DNA from: Halomonas piscis
Lineage (GTDB): Bacteria; Pseudomonadota; Gammaproteobacteria; Pseudomonadales; Halomonadaceae
Length of the DNA stretch: 64,000 nt
Assembly: GCF_031886125.1 (NCBI RefSeq)
Contig: NZ_CP119391.1
Coordinates: forward strand, 558,001 to 622,000
Direction of reading: 5' to 3'
The translations under genes and the position numbers were made by a program. Shown here piece after piece: positions 1-10,141 of the stretch (positions are counted from its first letter, which is position 1; each line of letters opens with the position of its first letter). The notes beneath the pieces were generated by a model. The model did not search any database. It was not told where the DNA came from and saw only the letters and a program-made list of their open reading frames with translations.

Positions 1-135
<135 letters not shown>

Positions 136-151
136 GCCACTGCCTGCCCGC

Positions 152-673
152 TCAGGAGGCGGCGCAGCCATCGGGGGTATGAGTCACTCGGATGCGCCCC
201 AGCTGGCTGAGCACCAGGGTGTTATTGCCGCCGGAGGTCACGTTGCCCGCCGGGCACACGGTAAAGGTGCCGTTGTGCCCGCTGCTGTGGCCCAGCGGAC
301 TGAAGCGCACGCGCCGCCAGCCGCGGTTGTAGGTAATGCGGGCATCGCTATCCGGCAGCGCGCGCACGATGCGCTCCGCGGGCAGCGGCGCGCGGGTGTC
401 GCCGGTGACGACCAGCAGGGTGCGGCTCCAGTCGAGGCCGCAGGCGTTGGCGCTGCCGGCCCGGGGGCAGACGAAGACGCGCTCGCTGCGGGTGATGGCC
501 GTATGTCGGGCCAGGGTCAGCGCGCTTTGCAGCTGGCTTAGCGCCGCCCGCTGGGCGCTGCGCTCCGTCAGGCCGCGCATGTGCGGATAGCCCACGCTTG
601 CCAGCAGCGCGACCAGCGCGAGCGCCACCAGCAGTTCGAGTAGTGTTGTGCCCCGCTGCGCGCTCGCTGCCAT
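152..673 (-). CDS. GspH/FimT-type minor pseudopilin
   Basis: This 173-residue protein has a short basic leader ending in G8, then TTLLELLVALALVALLASV, a class III prepilin signal with Glu at mature position 5 and a hydrophobic N-terminal helix (about residues 9-29). A prepilin peptidase should cut after G8. The C-terminal half carries four cysteines and the TVCPAGN-type end of GspH/FimT domains, which act as minor pilins in type IV pili or type II secretion. It stands alone, converging on trxB with a 16-nt gap and with no other pilus gene nearby, as is common for orphan fimT-like genes. Which machine it serves cannot be told from here. Confidence 0.75.
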   Translation of the reverse strand: MAASAQRGTTLLELLVALALVALLASVGYPHMRGLTERSAQRAALSQLQSALTLARHTAITRSERVFVCPRAGSANACGLDWSRTLLVVTGDTRAPLPAERIVRALPDSDARITYNRGWRRVRFSPLGHSSGHNGTFTVCPAGNVTSGGNNTLVLSQLGRIRVTHTPDGCAAS

Positions 674-697
674 GGCGCGTCTCCTCTATGGCTACGG

Positions 698-727
698 TGC
701 CTGTGTCCACGATGCCTGTGTTCACGA
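698..727. repeat. 15-bp tandem duplication
   Basis: TGCCTGTGTCCACGA (698-712) is followed directly by TGCCTGTGTTCACGA (713-727), one mismatch in 15. It lies in the non-coding gap of about 240 bp upstream of the pseudopilin start. No promoter or operator is evident in it, and it is probably a simple slippage duplication. Confidence 0.6.
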
Positions 728-914
728 TGGCAGGGTTCCCGACGCCGGGCGCTTTGCCGCCGGCGCGTGCCGAACGTGGGACTATGGCCATCAAGCTAGA
801 AGCGTGAAGACGGGCGGGCGTAAGACAAAGCGGACAGGGGCGGTAGGATATTGCCAGGTGCCCGCAGGCGGCGGAGGCGGGTCGGGAGGTTCAGGACGGA
901 AGCGCAGCGGCGGT

Positions 915-1178
915 TCAGGAGGTCTTGTCCTGCTCGGCGAGGAAACGATCGCGGTGGGCGGGGCAGCAGAACCATTCGGCGCGTTCGCGCAGGGCTTCAC
1001 TTTCCGGCACGTGGACGTCGCACCAGCGGCAGCGCACCATCTGCCCGCCTTCGTGGCGACGCTCGCGCTCAAGGCGCGCCTCGCGTTCGAGCTTCCATTC
1101 GCGGTAGATGCCGTAAAGCTTCAGGCCGGCGAAAAATATGACGCCAAAAAGAATCAGCCGAATGATCAAGAGGTTCAT
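915..1178 (-). CDS. Small membrane-anchored protein with a Cys/His zinc-ribbon-like tail (PP0621-like)
   Basis: This 87-residue protein starts at ATG 1178, chosen because a hydrophobic segment (residues about 2-18, LLIIRLILFGVIFFAG) follows immediately; a longer reading to 1346 adds a basic, non-conserved extension. After a charged coiled stretch rich in Glu and Arg comes MVRCRWCDVHVP and then WFCCPAHRDRFL, a CxxC...CCxxH arrangement suited to binding one zinc. Short proteins of this layout are known in pseudomonads as the PP0621 family, of unknown function. It is divergent from nadE, with about 170 bp between the start codons. Family membership is from memory of the pattern; function is unknown. 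Confidence 0.7.
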   Translation of the reverse strand: MNLLIIRLILFGVIFFAGLKLYGIYREWKLEREARLERERRHEGGQMVRCRWCDVHVPESEALRERAEWFCCPAHRDRFLAEQDKTS

Positions 1179-1349
1179 CCTTAGTGTCTCCCGAGAATCG
1201 TGCGCGGCTGGCCTTTGCCAGCCGGCAGTGCTTGCGGGACAATGCCACAAGACGCCGTATAAAAACAGCGGTATACACCTGAGCCGGGGCCGCATTCGGC
1301 GCTGTTTGCGCTCGGCTTTCCGGTTCACACGACTTCGGATTTTCAAGAG

Positions 1350-2996
1350 ATGTCAACGCCCATGCAAGATTTGACGCTGGTGATGGCGCAGTTCGACCCC
1401 CTGGTGGGAGATATTCCGGGTAACGCCGCCCGGGCCGTCGAGGCCGTGCGCGAGGCGCGCATCGAGCACGGGGCGGATATCGTCGTTTTCCCCGAGCTGT
1501 TTCTGTCCGGCTATCCGCCCGAGGATCTGCTGCTGCGCCCCTCGCTGGAGGCCCGCCTGCGCGAGGCTCGGGCCGTCATGGCGGAGAAGGTGTCCCCGGA
1601 CGTCATGGTGATCATGGGCTATCCCGGCGTGCGCGAAGGCAAGCGCTACAACCTGGCCGGCGTGCTTTACAACGGCCAGTGGGAAGCCGAGTACGCCAAG
1701 CAGGTACTGCCCAACTACCAGGTGTTCGACGAGCAGCGCTACTTCACGCCCGGGGAGACACCCCTGGTTTACGAGCACCGGGGCGTGTCGCTTGGTCTTT
1801 TAATCGGGGAGGATGTGTGGGACGAAGCGCCGCTGGAGGCCGCGCGTGACGCCGGCGCCGAGGTGATCGTCACCCTCAACGCCTCGCCCTACCATCGGCA
1901 AAAGCCCGCCGAGCGCCTGCGCCTGATGGAGGCCCGCGCCGCCCGGGCGCAGTGCCCGCTGGTGTACGTCAACGCCATTGGCGGCCAGGACGAGCTGGTG
2001 TTCGACGGCGGCTCCTGCTGCCTGAACGGCGAAGGCGAGCTTGCCGTGCTGGCGCCGTACTGGCAGCCGGGGCTGATGCCGGTGGCGCTGCGCCAGCAAA
2101 GCGCCAGCCGCTGGACGGTGATGTCCGGCGAGATCGAGCCCGACGTCGAGCCTGAAGAGAGCCTTTACTGCGCGCTGGTGACCGGGCTTCGCGACTACGT
2201 CAACAAAAGCGGGTTTGACGGCGTGGTGCTGGGGCTTTCCGGCGGCATCGACTCGGCGCTTTCATTGACCATCGCCGTGGATGCGCTGGGACCCCAGCGG
2301 GTGCAGGCGGTGATGATGCCGTATCGCTACACCGCCGAGATCTCCCGGGAGGACGCCGCCCGGCAGGCCGAAATGCTCGGCGTGCACTACGACGTCATGC
2401 CCATCGAGCCCATGGTGGAAGCCTTCATGACCTCGCTTGCCGAGGTGTTCGAGGGCACCGAGCGCGACACCACCGAAGAAAACCTGCAGGCGCGCTGCCG
2501 CGGGGTGCTGCTGATGGCCATGTCCAACAAGAAAGGGCTGATGGTGCTGGCAAGCGGCAACAAGAGCGAAATCGCCGTGGGCTATACCACGCTTTACGGC
2601 GACATGGTGGGCGGCTACAACGCCATCAAGGATGTCTACAAGACCTGGGTTTACCGCCTGGCGCGCTGGCGCAACACCCAGTCCCCGGCGATTCCCGAAC
2701 GGGTCATCGAGCGCCCGCCGTCGGCGGAGCTGGCGCCGGATCAGCAGGACAGCGACTCGCTGCCCGACTACGACGTCCTCGACGCCATTCTCGAGCGCTA
2801 TATCGAGGGCGACATGAGCGCCGAGGCGATTATCGCTCTGGGCTTTGAGCGCGACGACGTCTATCAGGTGGTCAAGCTGGTGGACCGCTGCGAGTACAAG
2901 CGCCGCCAGGCGCCGGTGGGCGTACGCGTGACGCCCCGGGGCTTCGGCCGCGACCGGCGCTACCCGCTGGTCAACGGCTGGCAGCCCGGCGACTGA
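1350..2996 (+). CDS. nadE: Two-domain NAD(+) synthetase with an altered glutaminase site
   Basis: The protein has 548 residues. An N-terminal nitrilase-like glutaminase domain (about 1-250) is followed by the synthetase domain, with the PP-loop SGGIDSALS near residue 300 and GNKSEIAVGYTT further on. The enzyme amidates nicotinic acid adenine dinucleotide to NAD in the cytoplasm; the N-domain normally supplies ammonia from glutamine. Of the glutaminase Glu-Lys-Cys triad, E49 (FPELFLSGYP) and K117 (YAKQ) are present, but the usual ICED motif reads IGED. Codon 153 is GGG (1806-1808), so the nucleophilic cysteine is absent. The synthetase domain looks intact. ATG 1350 is preferred; ATG 1362 in the same frame is possible. 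No operon partner is visible. Confidence 0.93.
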   Translation: MSTPMQDLTLVMAQFDPLVGDIPGNAARAVEAVREARIEHGADIVVFPELFLSGYPPEDLLLRPSLEARLREARAVMAEKVSPDVMVIMGYPGVREGKRYNLAGVLYNGQWEAEYAKQVLPNYQVFDEQRYFTPGETPLVYEHRGVSLGLLIGEDVWDEAPLEAARDAGAEVIVTLNASPYHRQKPAERLRLMEARAARAQCPLVYVNAIGGQDELVFDGGSCCLNGEGELAVLAPYWQPGLMPVALRQQSASRWTVMSGEIEPDVEPEESLYCALVTGLRDYVNKSGFDGVVLGLSGGIDSALSLTIAVDALGPQRVQAVMMPYRYTAEISREDAARQAEMLGVHYDVMPIEPMVEAFMTSLAEVFEGTERDTTEENLQARCRGVLLMAMSNKKGLMVLASGNKSEIAVGYTTLYGDMVGGYNAIKDVYKTWVYRLARWRNTQSPAIPERVIERPPSAELAPDQQDSDSLPDYDVLDAILERYIEGDMSAEAIIALGFERDDVYQVVKLVDRCEYKRRQAPVGVRVTPRGFGRDRRYPLVNGWQPGD

Positions 2997-2999
2997 AGA

Positions 3000-3026
3000 A
3001 GCCCGCCTTTCAGCAAGTGGCGGGCT
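3000..3026 (+). terminator. Hairpin after nadE, weak terminator candidate
   Basis: AGCCCGCC (3000-3007) pairs perfectly with GGCGGGCT (3019-3026) around an 11-nt loop, three bases after the nadE stop. No T-tract follows, so it may stabilise a 3' end or act with Rho rather than as an intrinsic terminator. Confidence 0.4.
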
Positions 3027-3092
3027 AGGTGGTGGGAGCTGAATTTATTCGGCGAAGGTTTCGCCACAGGGCCCGCCAGGCCCCCACAGGCA

Positions 3093-3896
3093 TTAATGCC
3101 TGGGCTTGAACGCGCCGTTTTTCAGCTGGTCGTGATCCGGCGCGTTCTCCTTGAGCACCTGGAGCACTTCACGGGCACGGTCGTTCATGCCCAGCCCCTG
3201 GTAGCCTTCCACCATGGTGGCCAGGGCATCGGGGCCGGCGCTGGATTCGGGGTAGTTTTCCAGCACCCAGCGGCCGCGCTTCACCGCCGCGACAAAGGCG
3301 CCCCGGCGCAGGTAGTAATCGGCGACGTGCAGCTCGTGGCGGGCCAGCAGGTCGCGCAGGTAGACCACGCGCTGGCGGGCATCCGGGGCGTAGTCGCTTT
3401 GCGGATAGCGGGTGAGCAGGTCGCGAAAGTCGTTGTAGGCGTCCCGGGTGGCGCCGAGGTCCCGCTTGGATATGTCGATCACGCGCATCCGCTCGAGGCT
3501 GAAGCGCCCGGCCTGCCAGGCGGCCAGGCCGCGCAGGTAGTAGGCGTAGTCGGCCTGGGGGTGGTCAGGGTGCAGGCGCACGAAGCGGCTCGCCGCGGCG
3601 CGCGCTTCTTCCCATTTGCCGCTTTCGTAGTAGGCGTAGATCAGCTCCAGCTGGGCCTGCTCGGCGTGCTTGCCAAACGGGTAGCGCGAATCCAGCGCTT
3701 CCAGCCGCTCGATGGCGGTGGTGTAGAGGCTGCGGTCGAGTGCGTCCCGGGCGAGCTCGTAGAGTTCGCGCTCACCGGTGTTGGCGTATTTTCCCTCGTC
3801 AGCGAAGGGGTCGGTATCGTTACTGGCACAGCCGGCGAGTAGCGTAAGGCTGAGCGCGACGGCGCCAAGCCGGGTCGCTGCGGAAAAAGCGCGCAT
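3093..3896 (-). CDS. bamD: Outer-membrane assembly lipoprotein BamD
   Basis: This is a 267-residue lipoprotein of the BAM complex, which folds beta-barrel proteins into the outer membrane. Starting at ATG 3896 (GAGGAA five bases upstream) gives a lipoprotein signal with lipobox LAGC, so Cys23 would be acylated. The rest is a TPR-like array with the BamD hallmarks YPFGKHAEQAQLELIYAYY and HPDHPQADYAYYLRGLA. Length matches the family (about 240-280). It is transcribed divergently from rluD, the same arrangement as in Escherichia coli. A longer reading to 4004 would bury the signal peptide and is rejected. Confidence 0.96.
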   Translation of the reverse strand: MRAFSAATRLGAVALSLTLLAGCASNDTDPFADEGKYANTGERELYELARDALDRSLYTTAIERLEALDSRYPFGKHAEQAQLELIYAYYESGKWEEARAAASRFVRLHPDHPQADYAYYLRGLAAWQAGRFSLERMRVIDISKRDLGATRDAYNDFRDLLTRYPQSDYAPDARQRVVYLRDLLARHELHVADYYLRRGAFVAAVKRGRWVLENYPESSAGPDALATMVEGYQGLGMNDRAREVLQVLKENAPDHDQLKNGAFKPRH

Positions 3897-3947
3897 GAAG
3901 TTCCTCGTGACAATCAAGCCGTGATCGCCGAAATGCGGCGATGGCCG

Positions 3948-3956
3948 TGGTAGAAT
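3948..3956 (+). promoter_or_regulatory. Extended -10 element, possible rluD promoter
   Basis: In the divergent bamD/rluD gap, TGG-TAGAAT (3948-3956) fits an extended -10 box (TGn plus five of six TATAAT positions). No good -35 is seen, and another AT-rich hexamer TATAAA lies at 3974. This is a weak call by eye. Confidence 0.3.
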
Positions 3957-4033
3957 GGACGCAGTTGATACACTATAAAACACCTCGAGGCAAAACGCAG
4001 GCATCGCCGACGTGCTCGGGGCAAGGAATCCTT

Positions 4034-4993
4034 ATGACCCGCACCGTTGACGCCACCGCGCGCGTGCCGACCGGCCTGGCCGGTGCCCGGCTGGACCAGG
4101 CGGCGGCCGAGCTGTTCAGCGACTATTCCCGCGAGCGCCTGAAAGCCTGGATCAACCGCGGCGAGCTGACCGTGGACGGCGCCCGGGCCAGGCCCAAGAA
4201 TCGCCTGGTGGGCGACGAAACCCTGGCGCTTTTTGCCACCCTGGAAGAGGAGCAGCGCTTCGTCGCCCAGGACATTCCGCTGGACCTGGTGTTCGAAGAC
4301 GACCACCTGCTGGTCGTCAACAAGCCCGCGGGGATGGTGGTCCATCCCGCCGCCGGCAACCCCGACGGCACGCTGCTCAACGCGCTCTTGCATCACCACC
4401 CGCCGATTGCCGACGTGCCCCGGGCGGGGATCGTCCACCGCCTGGACAAGGACACGTCGGGGCTGTTGATGGTGGCCAAGACGCTGGCCGCGCAAACCGC
4501 GCTGGTCGAACAGCTCCAGGCGCGCACGGTATCTCGCCAGTACGATGCCGTGGTGATCGGCACGCCGGTGGCCGGCGGCACCGTGGATGCGCCCATCGGC
4601 CGCCACCCCAGGGACCGCAAACGCCAGGCGGTGAACGCCTCGGGCAAGCCGGCGGTCACGCACTTTCGCGTGGTCGAGCGCTTTCGCGCCCACACCCACG
4701 TGCGCTGCCGGCTGGAAACCGGGCGGACCCACCAGATCCGCGTGCATCTGGCCCACGCCCGCTACCCGCTGATCGGTGACGCGCTGTACGGCGGCCGGCC
4801 CAAGCTGCCCCCGGGCGCGGCGGAGCCGCTCAAGGAGATCCTGCGCGAGTTTCCCCGCCAGGCGCTACACGCCCGCCGGCTGGGGTTTGTGCACCCCGAA
4901 AGCGGCCAGGAAGTCTCCTTCCGCGCGCCGCTGCCGGATGAGCTGCTGATGCTCCTCGACTACCTGCGCGAAGACCACGAGACCATGCGATGA
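4034..4993 (+). CDS. rluD: 23S rRNA pseudouridine synthase RluD
   Basis: The protein has 319 residues with an N-terminal S4 RNA-binding domain (about 15-75, ending GELTVDGARARPKNRL), then the RluA-family catalytic domain with the signature HRLDKDTSGLL. The catalytic aspartate is D138. RluD makes the three pseudouridines of helix 69 of 23S rRNA, needed for normal subunit assembly and translation termination. ATG 4034 follows an AGGA about eight bases upstream; an upstream in-frame extension to 3941 adds residues with no S4 similarity. It is followed after 16 bases by pgeF, and the rluD-pgeF-clpB order is conserved in gammaproteobacteria. Confidence 0.95.
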   Translation: MTRTVDATARVPTGLAGARLDQAAAELFSDYSRERLKAWINRGELTVDGARARPKNRLVGDETLALFATLEEEQRFVAQDIPLDLVFEDDHLLVVNKPAGMVVHPAAGNPDGTLLNALLHHHPPIADVPRAGIVHRLDKDTSGLLMVAKTLAAQTALVEQLQARTVSRQYDAVVIGTPVAGGTVDAPIGRHPRDRKRQAVNASGKPAVTHFRVVERFRAHTHVRCRLETGRTHQIRVHLAHARYPLIGDALYGGRPKLPPGAAEPLKEILREFPRQALHARRLGFVHPESGQEVSFRAPLPDELLMLLDYLREDHETMR

Positions 4994-5009
4994 GCCGGGA
5001 GAGCACGAG

Positions 5010-5783
5010 ATGAGCGACGCGCCGGATCTGACTCCGACCTTGATCACCCCCGACTGGCCGGCTCCGGCCAACGTCCATGCCTTTGCTACCACCCGGGAGA
5101 CCGGCCCCAGCCAGGGCGCCTTTGCCGCCTTCAACGTCGCGACCCACGTCGGCGACAACGCCGATCACGTTGCCCTGTGCCGGCGTCTGCTGGCCAGGCA
5201 AACCGGCGACGAACGGCCGTTTCTGTGGCTCAACCAGACCCACGGCGCCCGGGTGCAGCAGCACTATCCCCGGCGCACCGCGCTGCAAAGCGAGATCCCC
5301 GAGGCCGACGCCGCCGTGGCCGACAGCGCCGACTACGCCTGCGTGGTGCTCACCGCCGACTGCCTGCCGGTGTTTTTCTGCAACCGCACCGGCACCCGGG
5401 TGGCCGTGGCCCATGCCGGCTGGCGCGGGCTTGCCGGCGGCGTGCTGGAAGCCACGGTGGCGGCGCTCAACACCCCGACAGAAGAAATCATCGCCTGGCT
5501 GGGGCCGGCGATTTCCAACGCCCAGTTCGAGGTCGGACCCGAAGTCTTCGACGCCTTCGTCGCCGTGCACCCCGAGGCCGAAGACGCCTTCGACCTGAGC
5601 CCCTACCGGCTGGGCCACTACATGGCCGACCTTTACCGGCTGGCCCGGCTGCGCCTCGAGCGACTGGGCATCGATGAGGTCAGCGGCGGGCACTTCTGCA
5701 CCGCCAGCGAGTCGCGTTTTTACTCCTACCGCCGCGACAACGGCCAGACCGGGCGGATGGCAAGCGTCATCTGGCTGGACTGA
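5010..5783 (+). CDS. pgeF: PgeF/YfiH laccase-domain protein
   Basis: This 257-residue cytoplasmic protein has a single multicopper-polyphenol-oxidase (DUF152) domain. Visible hallmarks are VLTADCLPVFF, VAVAHAGWRGLAGGV, AWLGPAIS and the C-terminal HFCTASESRFYSYRRD; the His and Cys residues form the metal/active site. Family members act as purine nucleoside phosphorylases or deaminases in LACC1-like enzymes, and E. coli PgeF corrects L-Ser misincorporated into peptidoglycan. It sits 16 bases after rluD, almost certainly in the same transcript, with clpB 178 bases downstream under its own heat-shock promoter. The precise substrate in this organism is inferred. Confidence 0.9.
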   Translation: MSDAPDLTPTLITPDWPAPANVHAFATTRETGPSQGAFAAFNVATHVGDNADHVALCRRLLARQTGDERPFLWLNQTHGARVQQHYPRRTALQSEIPEADAAVADSADYACVVLTADCLPVFFCNRTGTRVAVAHAGWRGLAGGVLEATVAALNTPTEEIIAWLGPAISNAQFEVGPEVFDAFVAVHPEAEDAFDLSPYRLGHYMADLYRLARLRLERLGIDEVSGGHFCTASESRFYSYRRDNGQTGRMASVIWLD

Positions 5784-5803
5784 CGAGCGCCCGACGCCTT
5801 CCA

Positions 5804-5832
5804 CTTGAAACGCGTCCCCCCCGGCGCCATCT
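5804..5832 (+). promoter_or_regulatory. Sigma-32 heat-shock promoter of clpB
   Basis: CTTGAAA (5804-5810), a 14-nt spacer and CGCCATCT (5825-5832) match the sigma-32 consensus CTTGAAA-N(11-16)-CCCCATNT at all but one defined base. It lies in the 178-bp pgeF-clpB gap, 130 bp before the clpB start. A GC-rich imperfect hairpin around 5850-5877 lies in the 5' untranslated region. Confidence 0.8.
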
Positions 5833-5961
5833 CTCTAGGCAAACGACACCGCCGGACGGCGTTCCGCCCGGCGGCCTGATGATCAAGAGGATGGCCGGCG
5901 CGCCGAGTGCCGAGTACCAAGTACGCTTGGCCGCCTTGCCATGCCGGGAGGAATACCGTTC

Positions 5962-8559
<2,598 letters not shown>

Positions 8560-8564
8560 ATCCG

Positions 8565-8642
8565 CTATGGATACGAGCGAAGCGAAGTGATCTCCTTGCC
8601 GGTGGTATGGGCACGACACCCCGAGATTGCTTCGCGACGCTC
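8565..8642. repeat. Dispersed intergenic repeat, copy A (left part), split by an IS
   Basis: The stretch holding GAAGTGATCTCCTTGC and GAGATTGCTTCGCGACGCTC resembles 35027-35110, which holds GGCGATCTCCTTGC and GAGATTGTTTC...CGTTCGCAATGACGC. Copy A stops after CGCTC at 8642, and its remainder GCAATGACGC resumes at 10035, just after the IS110-family element. The arms around the centre are partly self-complementary (GATCTC / GAGATTG), so the unit can fold. It is a REP-like element used as the IS target. Confidence 0.65.
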
Positions 8643-8720
8643 AATGAAAGGGACTCCTCCCCACTCCGATGCCTCATCGGGCAGAATGGCGTTGAGACCA
8701 CCAAAAGAGGGGGAAGAGTC

Positions 8721-9764
8721 ATGAACCAGCATACGGCGATTGGCATTGATTTGGCAAAGCAGGCGTTTCAGGTGTGCATCGTGAATACCCGTCAACAACG
8801 CGTTCGTACCAACAAAGTGCTGAAGCGCGCGGAGCTGCTGGATTACCTGCGGCGTCAGCCAAGCTGTCGCGTCTTCATGGAGGCCTGCGGCGGCTCGCAT
8901 CACTGGTCGCGGCAGTTCCAGGCCATGGGGCATGAGGTACGGCTTATTGCACCGCAGTTTGTCACCCCGTTTCGCAAGGGGCATAAGACCGATGCCAACG
9001 ATGCGCTGGCGATCGTGGAGGCCGGGTTGCGACCCCACATGCGTTTTGTGCCTCAGAAAAACCTGGAGCAGCAGGACCTGCAGAGCCTGCATCGCATCCG
9101 AGATCGTTACATCAAACAGCGCACCCAGCTGATCAACCAGGTACATGGCCTGCTGCAGGAATACGGCATTGTCTCCGGGCGCGGTCAGGCGGCCCTGAAG
9201 CGGACCCTGTGGCGTGTGCTGGAGGACGCGGAGAACGAACTGACGTTCACGATACGCGAGCTGCTGGCCGACCAAATGGCCGAGCTGGACCATCAAAATG
9301 AGCGCATTCACCGCCTGGACAAGCAAATGGAGCAGCTGAGCCGCGCCATTCCGGCGTGTCAGCGGCTGCAGGCCGTGGAAGGCGTCGGCCCCGTCGTTGC
9401 CACCCAGCTCTACAGCGCCCTGGGTAACGGCAAGGCGTTCAGCAAAGGACGACAGGCGTCGGCCTACCTGGGCCTGACACCGCGCCAGTTCAGCAGCGGC
9501 GGCAAGGTGGCCATGACGGGGATAGGCCGAACCGGCCAGCTCTCCCTCAAGGCCGCGCTGATCCGCGGGGCGCATTCGGTAATCCAGCGGCTGGGCGACA
9601 AGCAGGACAGCAAAAGCCACTGGCTGAGAGCGCTGGTCGACCGCGTGGGCAAGAACAAGGCGGCCGTTGCCCTGGCCAACAAAACCGTGCGAGTGGCCTG
9701 GGCGCTGCTGCACGGCAACACGACGTACCGGGCGGATTATGTAGACACCGAATTCCAGTGCTGA
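8721..9764 (+). CDS. IS110-family DEDD recombinase/transposase
   Basis: The protein has 347 residues from ATG 8721; an upstream in-frame extension to 8607 runs through the IS end and is rejected. The N-terminal RuvC-like domain shows IGIDLAKQAFQVCIV (first D), MEACGGSHHW (E) and KTDANDALAI (D...D), the DEDD set. The C-terminal Transposase_20 domain shows VEGVGPVVATQL and ASAYLGLTPRQFSSGGK...GIGRTGQLSLK, with the serine of the second active site. It is complete, with no frameshift. In this family the recombinase works with a bridge/seek RNA that pairs with donor and target DNA. Confidence 0.95.
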   Translation: MNQHTAIGIDLAKQAFQVCIVNTRQQRVRTNKVLKRAELLDYLRRQPSCRVFMEACGGSHHWSRQFQAMGHEVRLIAPQFVTPFRKGHKTDANDALAIVEAGLRPHMRFVPQKNLEQQDLQSLHRIRDRYIKQRTQLINQVHGLLQEYGIVSGRGQAALKRTLWRVLEDAENELTFTIRELLADQMAELDHQNERIHRLDKQMEQLSRAIPACQRLQAVEGVGPVVATQLYSALGNGKAFSKGRQASAYLGLTPRQFSSGGKVAMTGIGRTGQLSLKAALIRGAHSVIQRLGDKQDSKSHWLRALVDRVGKNKAAVALANKTVRVAWALLHGNTTYRADYVDTEFQC

Positions 9765-10016
9765 TGGCCGGTTGGCCACCAGTACAGGGGATGCTGGCAC
9801 GCTAGTGCCATCACCTTGTTGCCGAGCCACGAGGGATGAAAAACAGGTCAGACCGACCTTCTCAAAACCTGATCATTGCGATGGCTGAAAGGCCTAATGC
9901 TCGTTGAGGAGAGAAGGTGCGCGACGTTCATCAGGGTCAGGGGATAGCGACCCCGTATAAAGACCGACTATACGCACGCATCGGCTGTGTTTTTCAGGCT
10001 TTCGAGGCTTGCAACC
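9765..10016 (+). ncRNA. Candidate bridge/seek RNA region in the right end of IS copy 1
   Basis: These 252 nt between the recombinase stop and the right inverted repeat have no plausible gene but contain several self-complementary segments (for example GGCAC/GTGCC near 9796-9810). TCATTGCGA at 9873-9881 is the exact reverse complement of TCGCAATGA, the sequence spanning the insertion point when the two halves of the interrupted repeat are rejoined. GCTCG near 9899 repeats the left side of the junction. Both are what target guides of an IS110-family RNA should look like. RNA ends and fold are not determined. Confidence 0.45.
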
Positions 10017-10074
10017 GGGGAGGAGTCCCTATACGCAATGACGCCGCGATAAAGTGTGTGGCAGGAGCCTGAGA

Positions 10075-10109
10075 AAAGCCCCGAGGCCTATGGCAACGGG
10101 GCTTTTTTT
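10075..10109 (+). terminator. Intrinsic terminator, originally for clpB
   Basis: AAAGCCCCG (10075-10083) pairs with CGGGGCTTT (10097-10105), followed by a run of seven T (10103-10109). It is the first terminator downstream of clpB and lies just beyond the IS insertion, so clpB transcripts now have to cross the IS to reach it. Confidence 0.85.
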
Positions 10110-10141
10110 CGCCGCTTTCCCGCCGTGGCGGGCCCCGGCGG

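Larger units (their letters stand above)
8643..10034 (+). mobile_element. IS110-family element, IS1111-type (first copy)
   Basis: The element is about 1.39 kb, with boundaries uncertain by about 3 bp. It has perfect 13-bp subterminal inverted repeats GGGACTCCTCCCC (8650-8662) and GGGGAGGAGTCCC (10017-10029), a DEDD recombinase gene, a short left end (about 78 nt) and a long non-coding right end (about 270 nt). Subterminal repeats and a long 3' end are hallmarks of the IS1111 subgroup, where the guide RNA is encoded in the right end. No target duplication is seen, as expected. It interrupts the dispersed repeat at 8565 and sits between clpB and its terminator at 10075. Confidence 0.88.

Noticed and set aside
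348..794. 148-codon minus-strand frame containing the 15-bp tandem repeat
   Set aside because: It overlaps the pseudopilin gene in another frame and has no recognisable domain or ribosome-binding site.
10047..10058. 12-mer CGATAAAGTGTG shared with 24308-24319, both just right of an IS110-family element
   Set aside because: In 64 kb, hundreds of identical 12-mer pairs are expected by chance; distances from the IS ends differ (about 13 and 39 bp) and the surroundings do not align.
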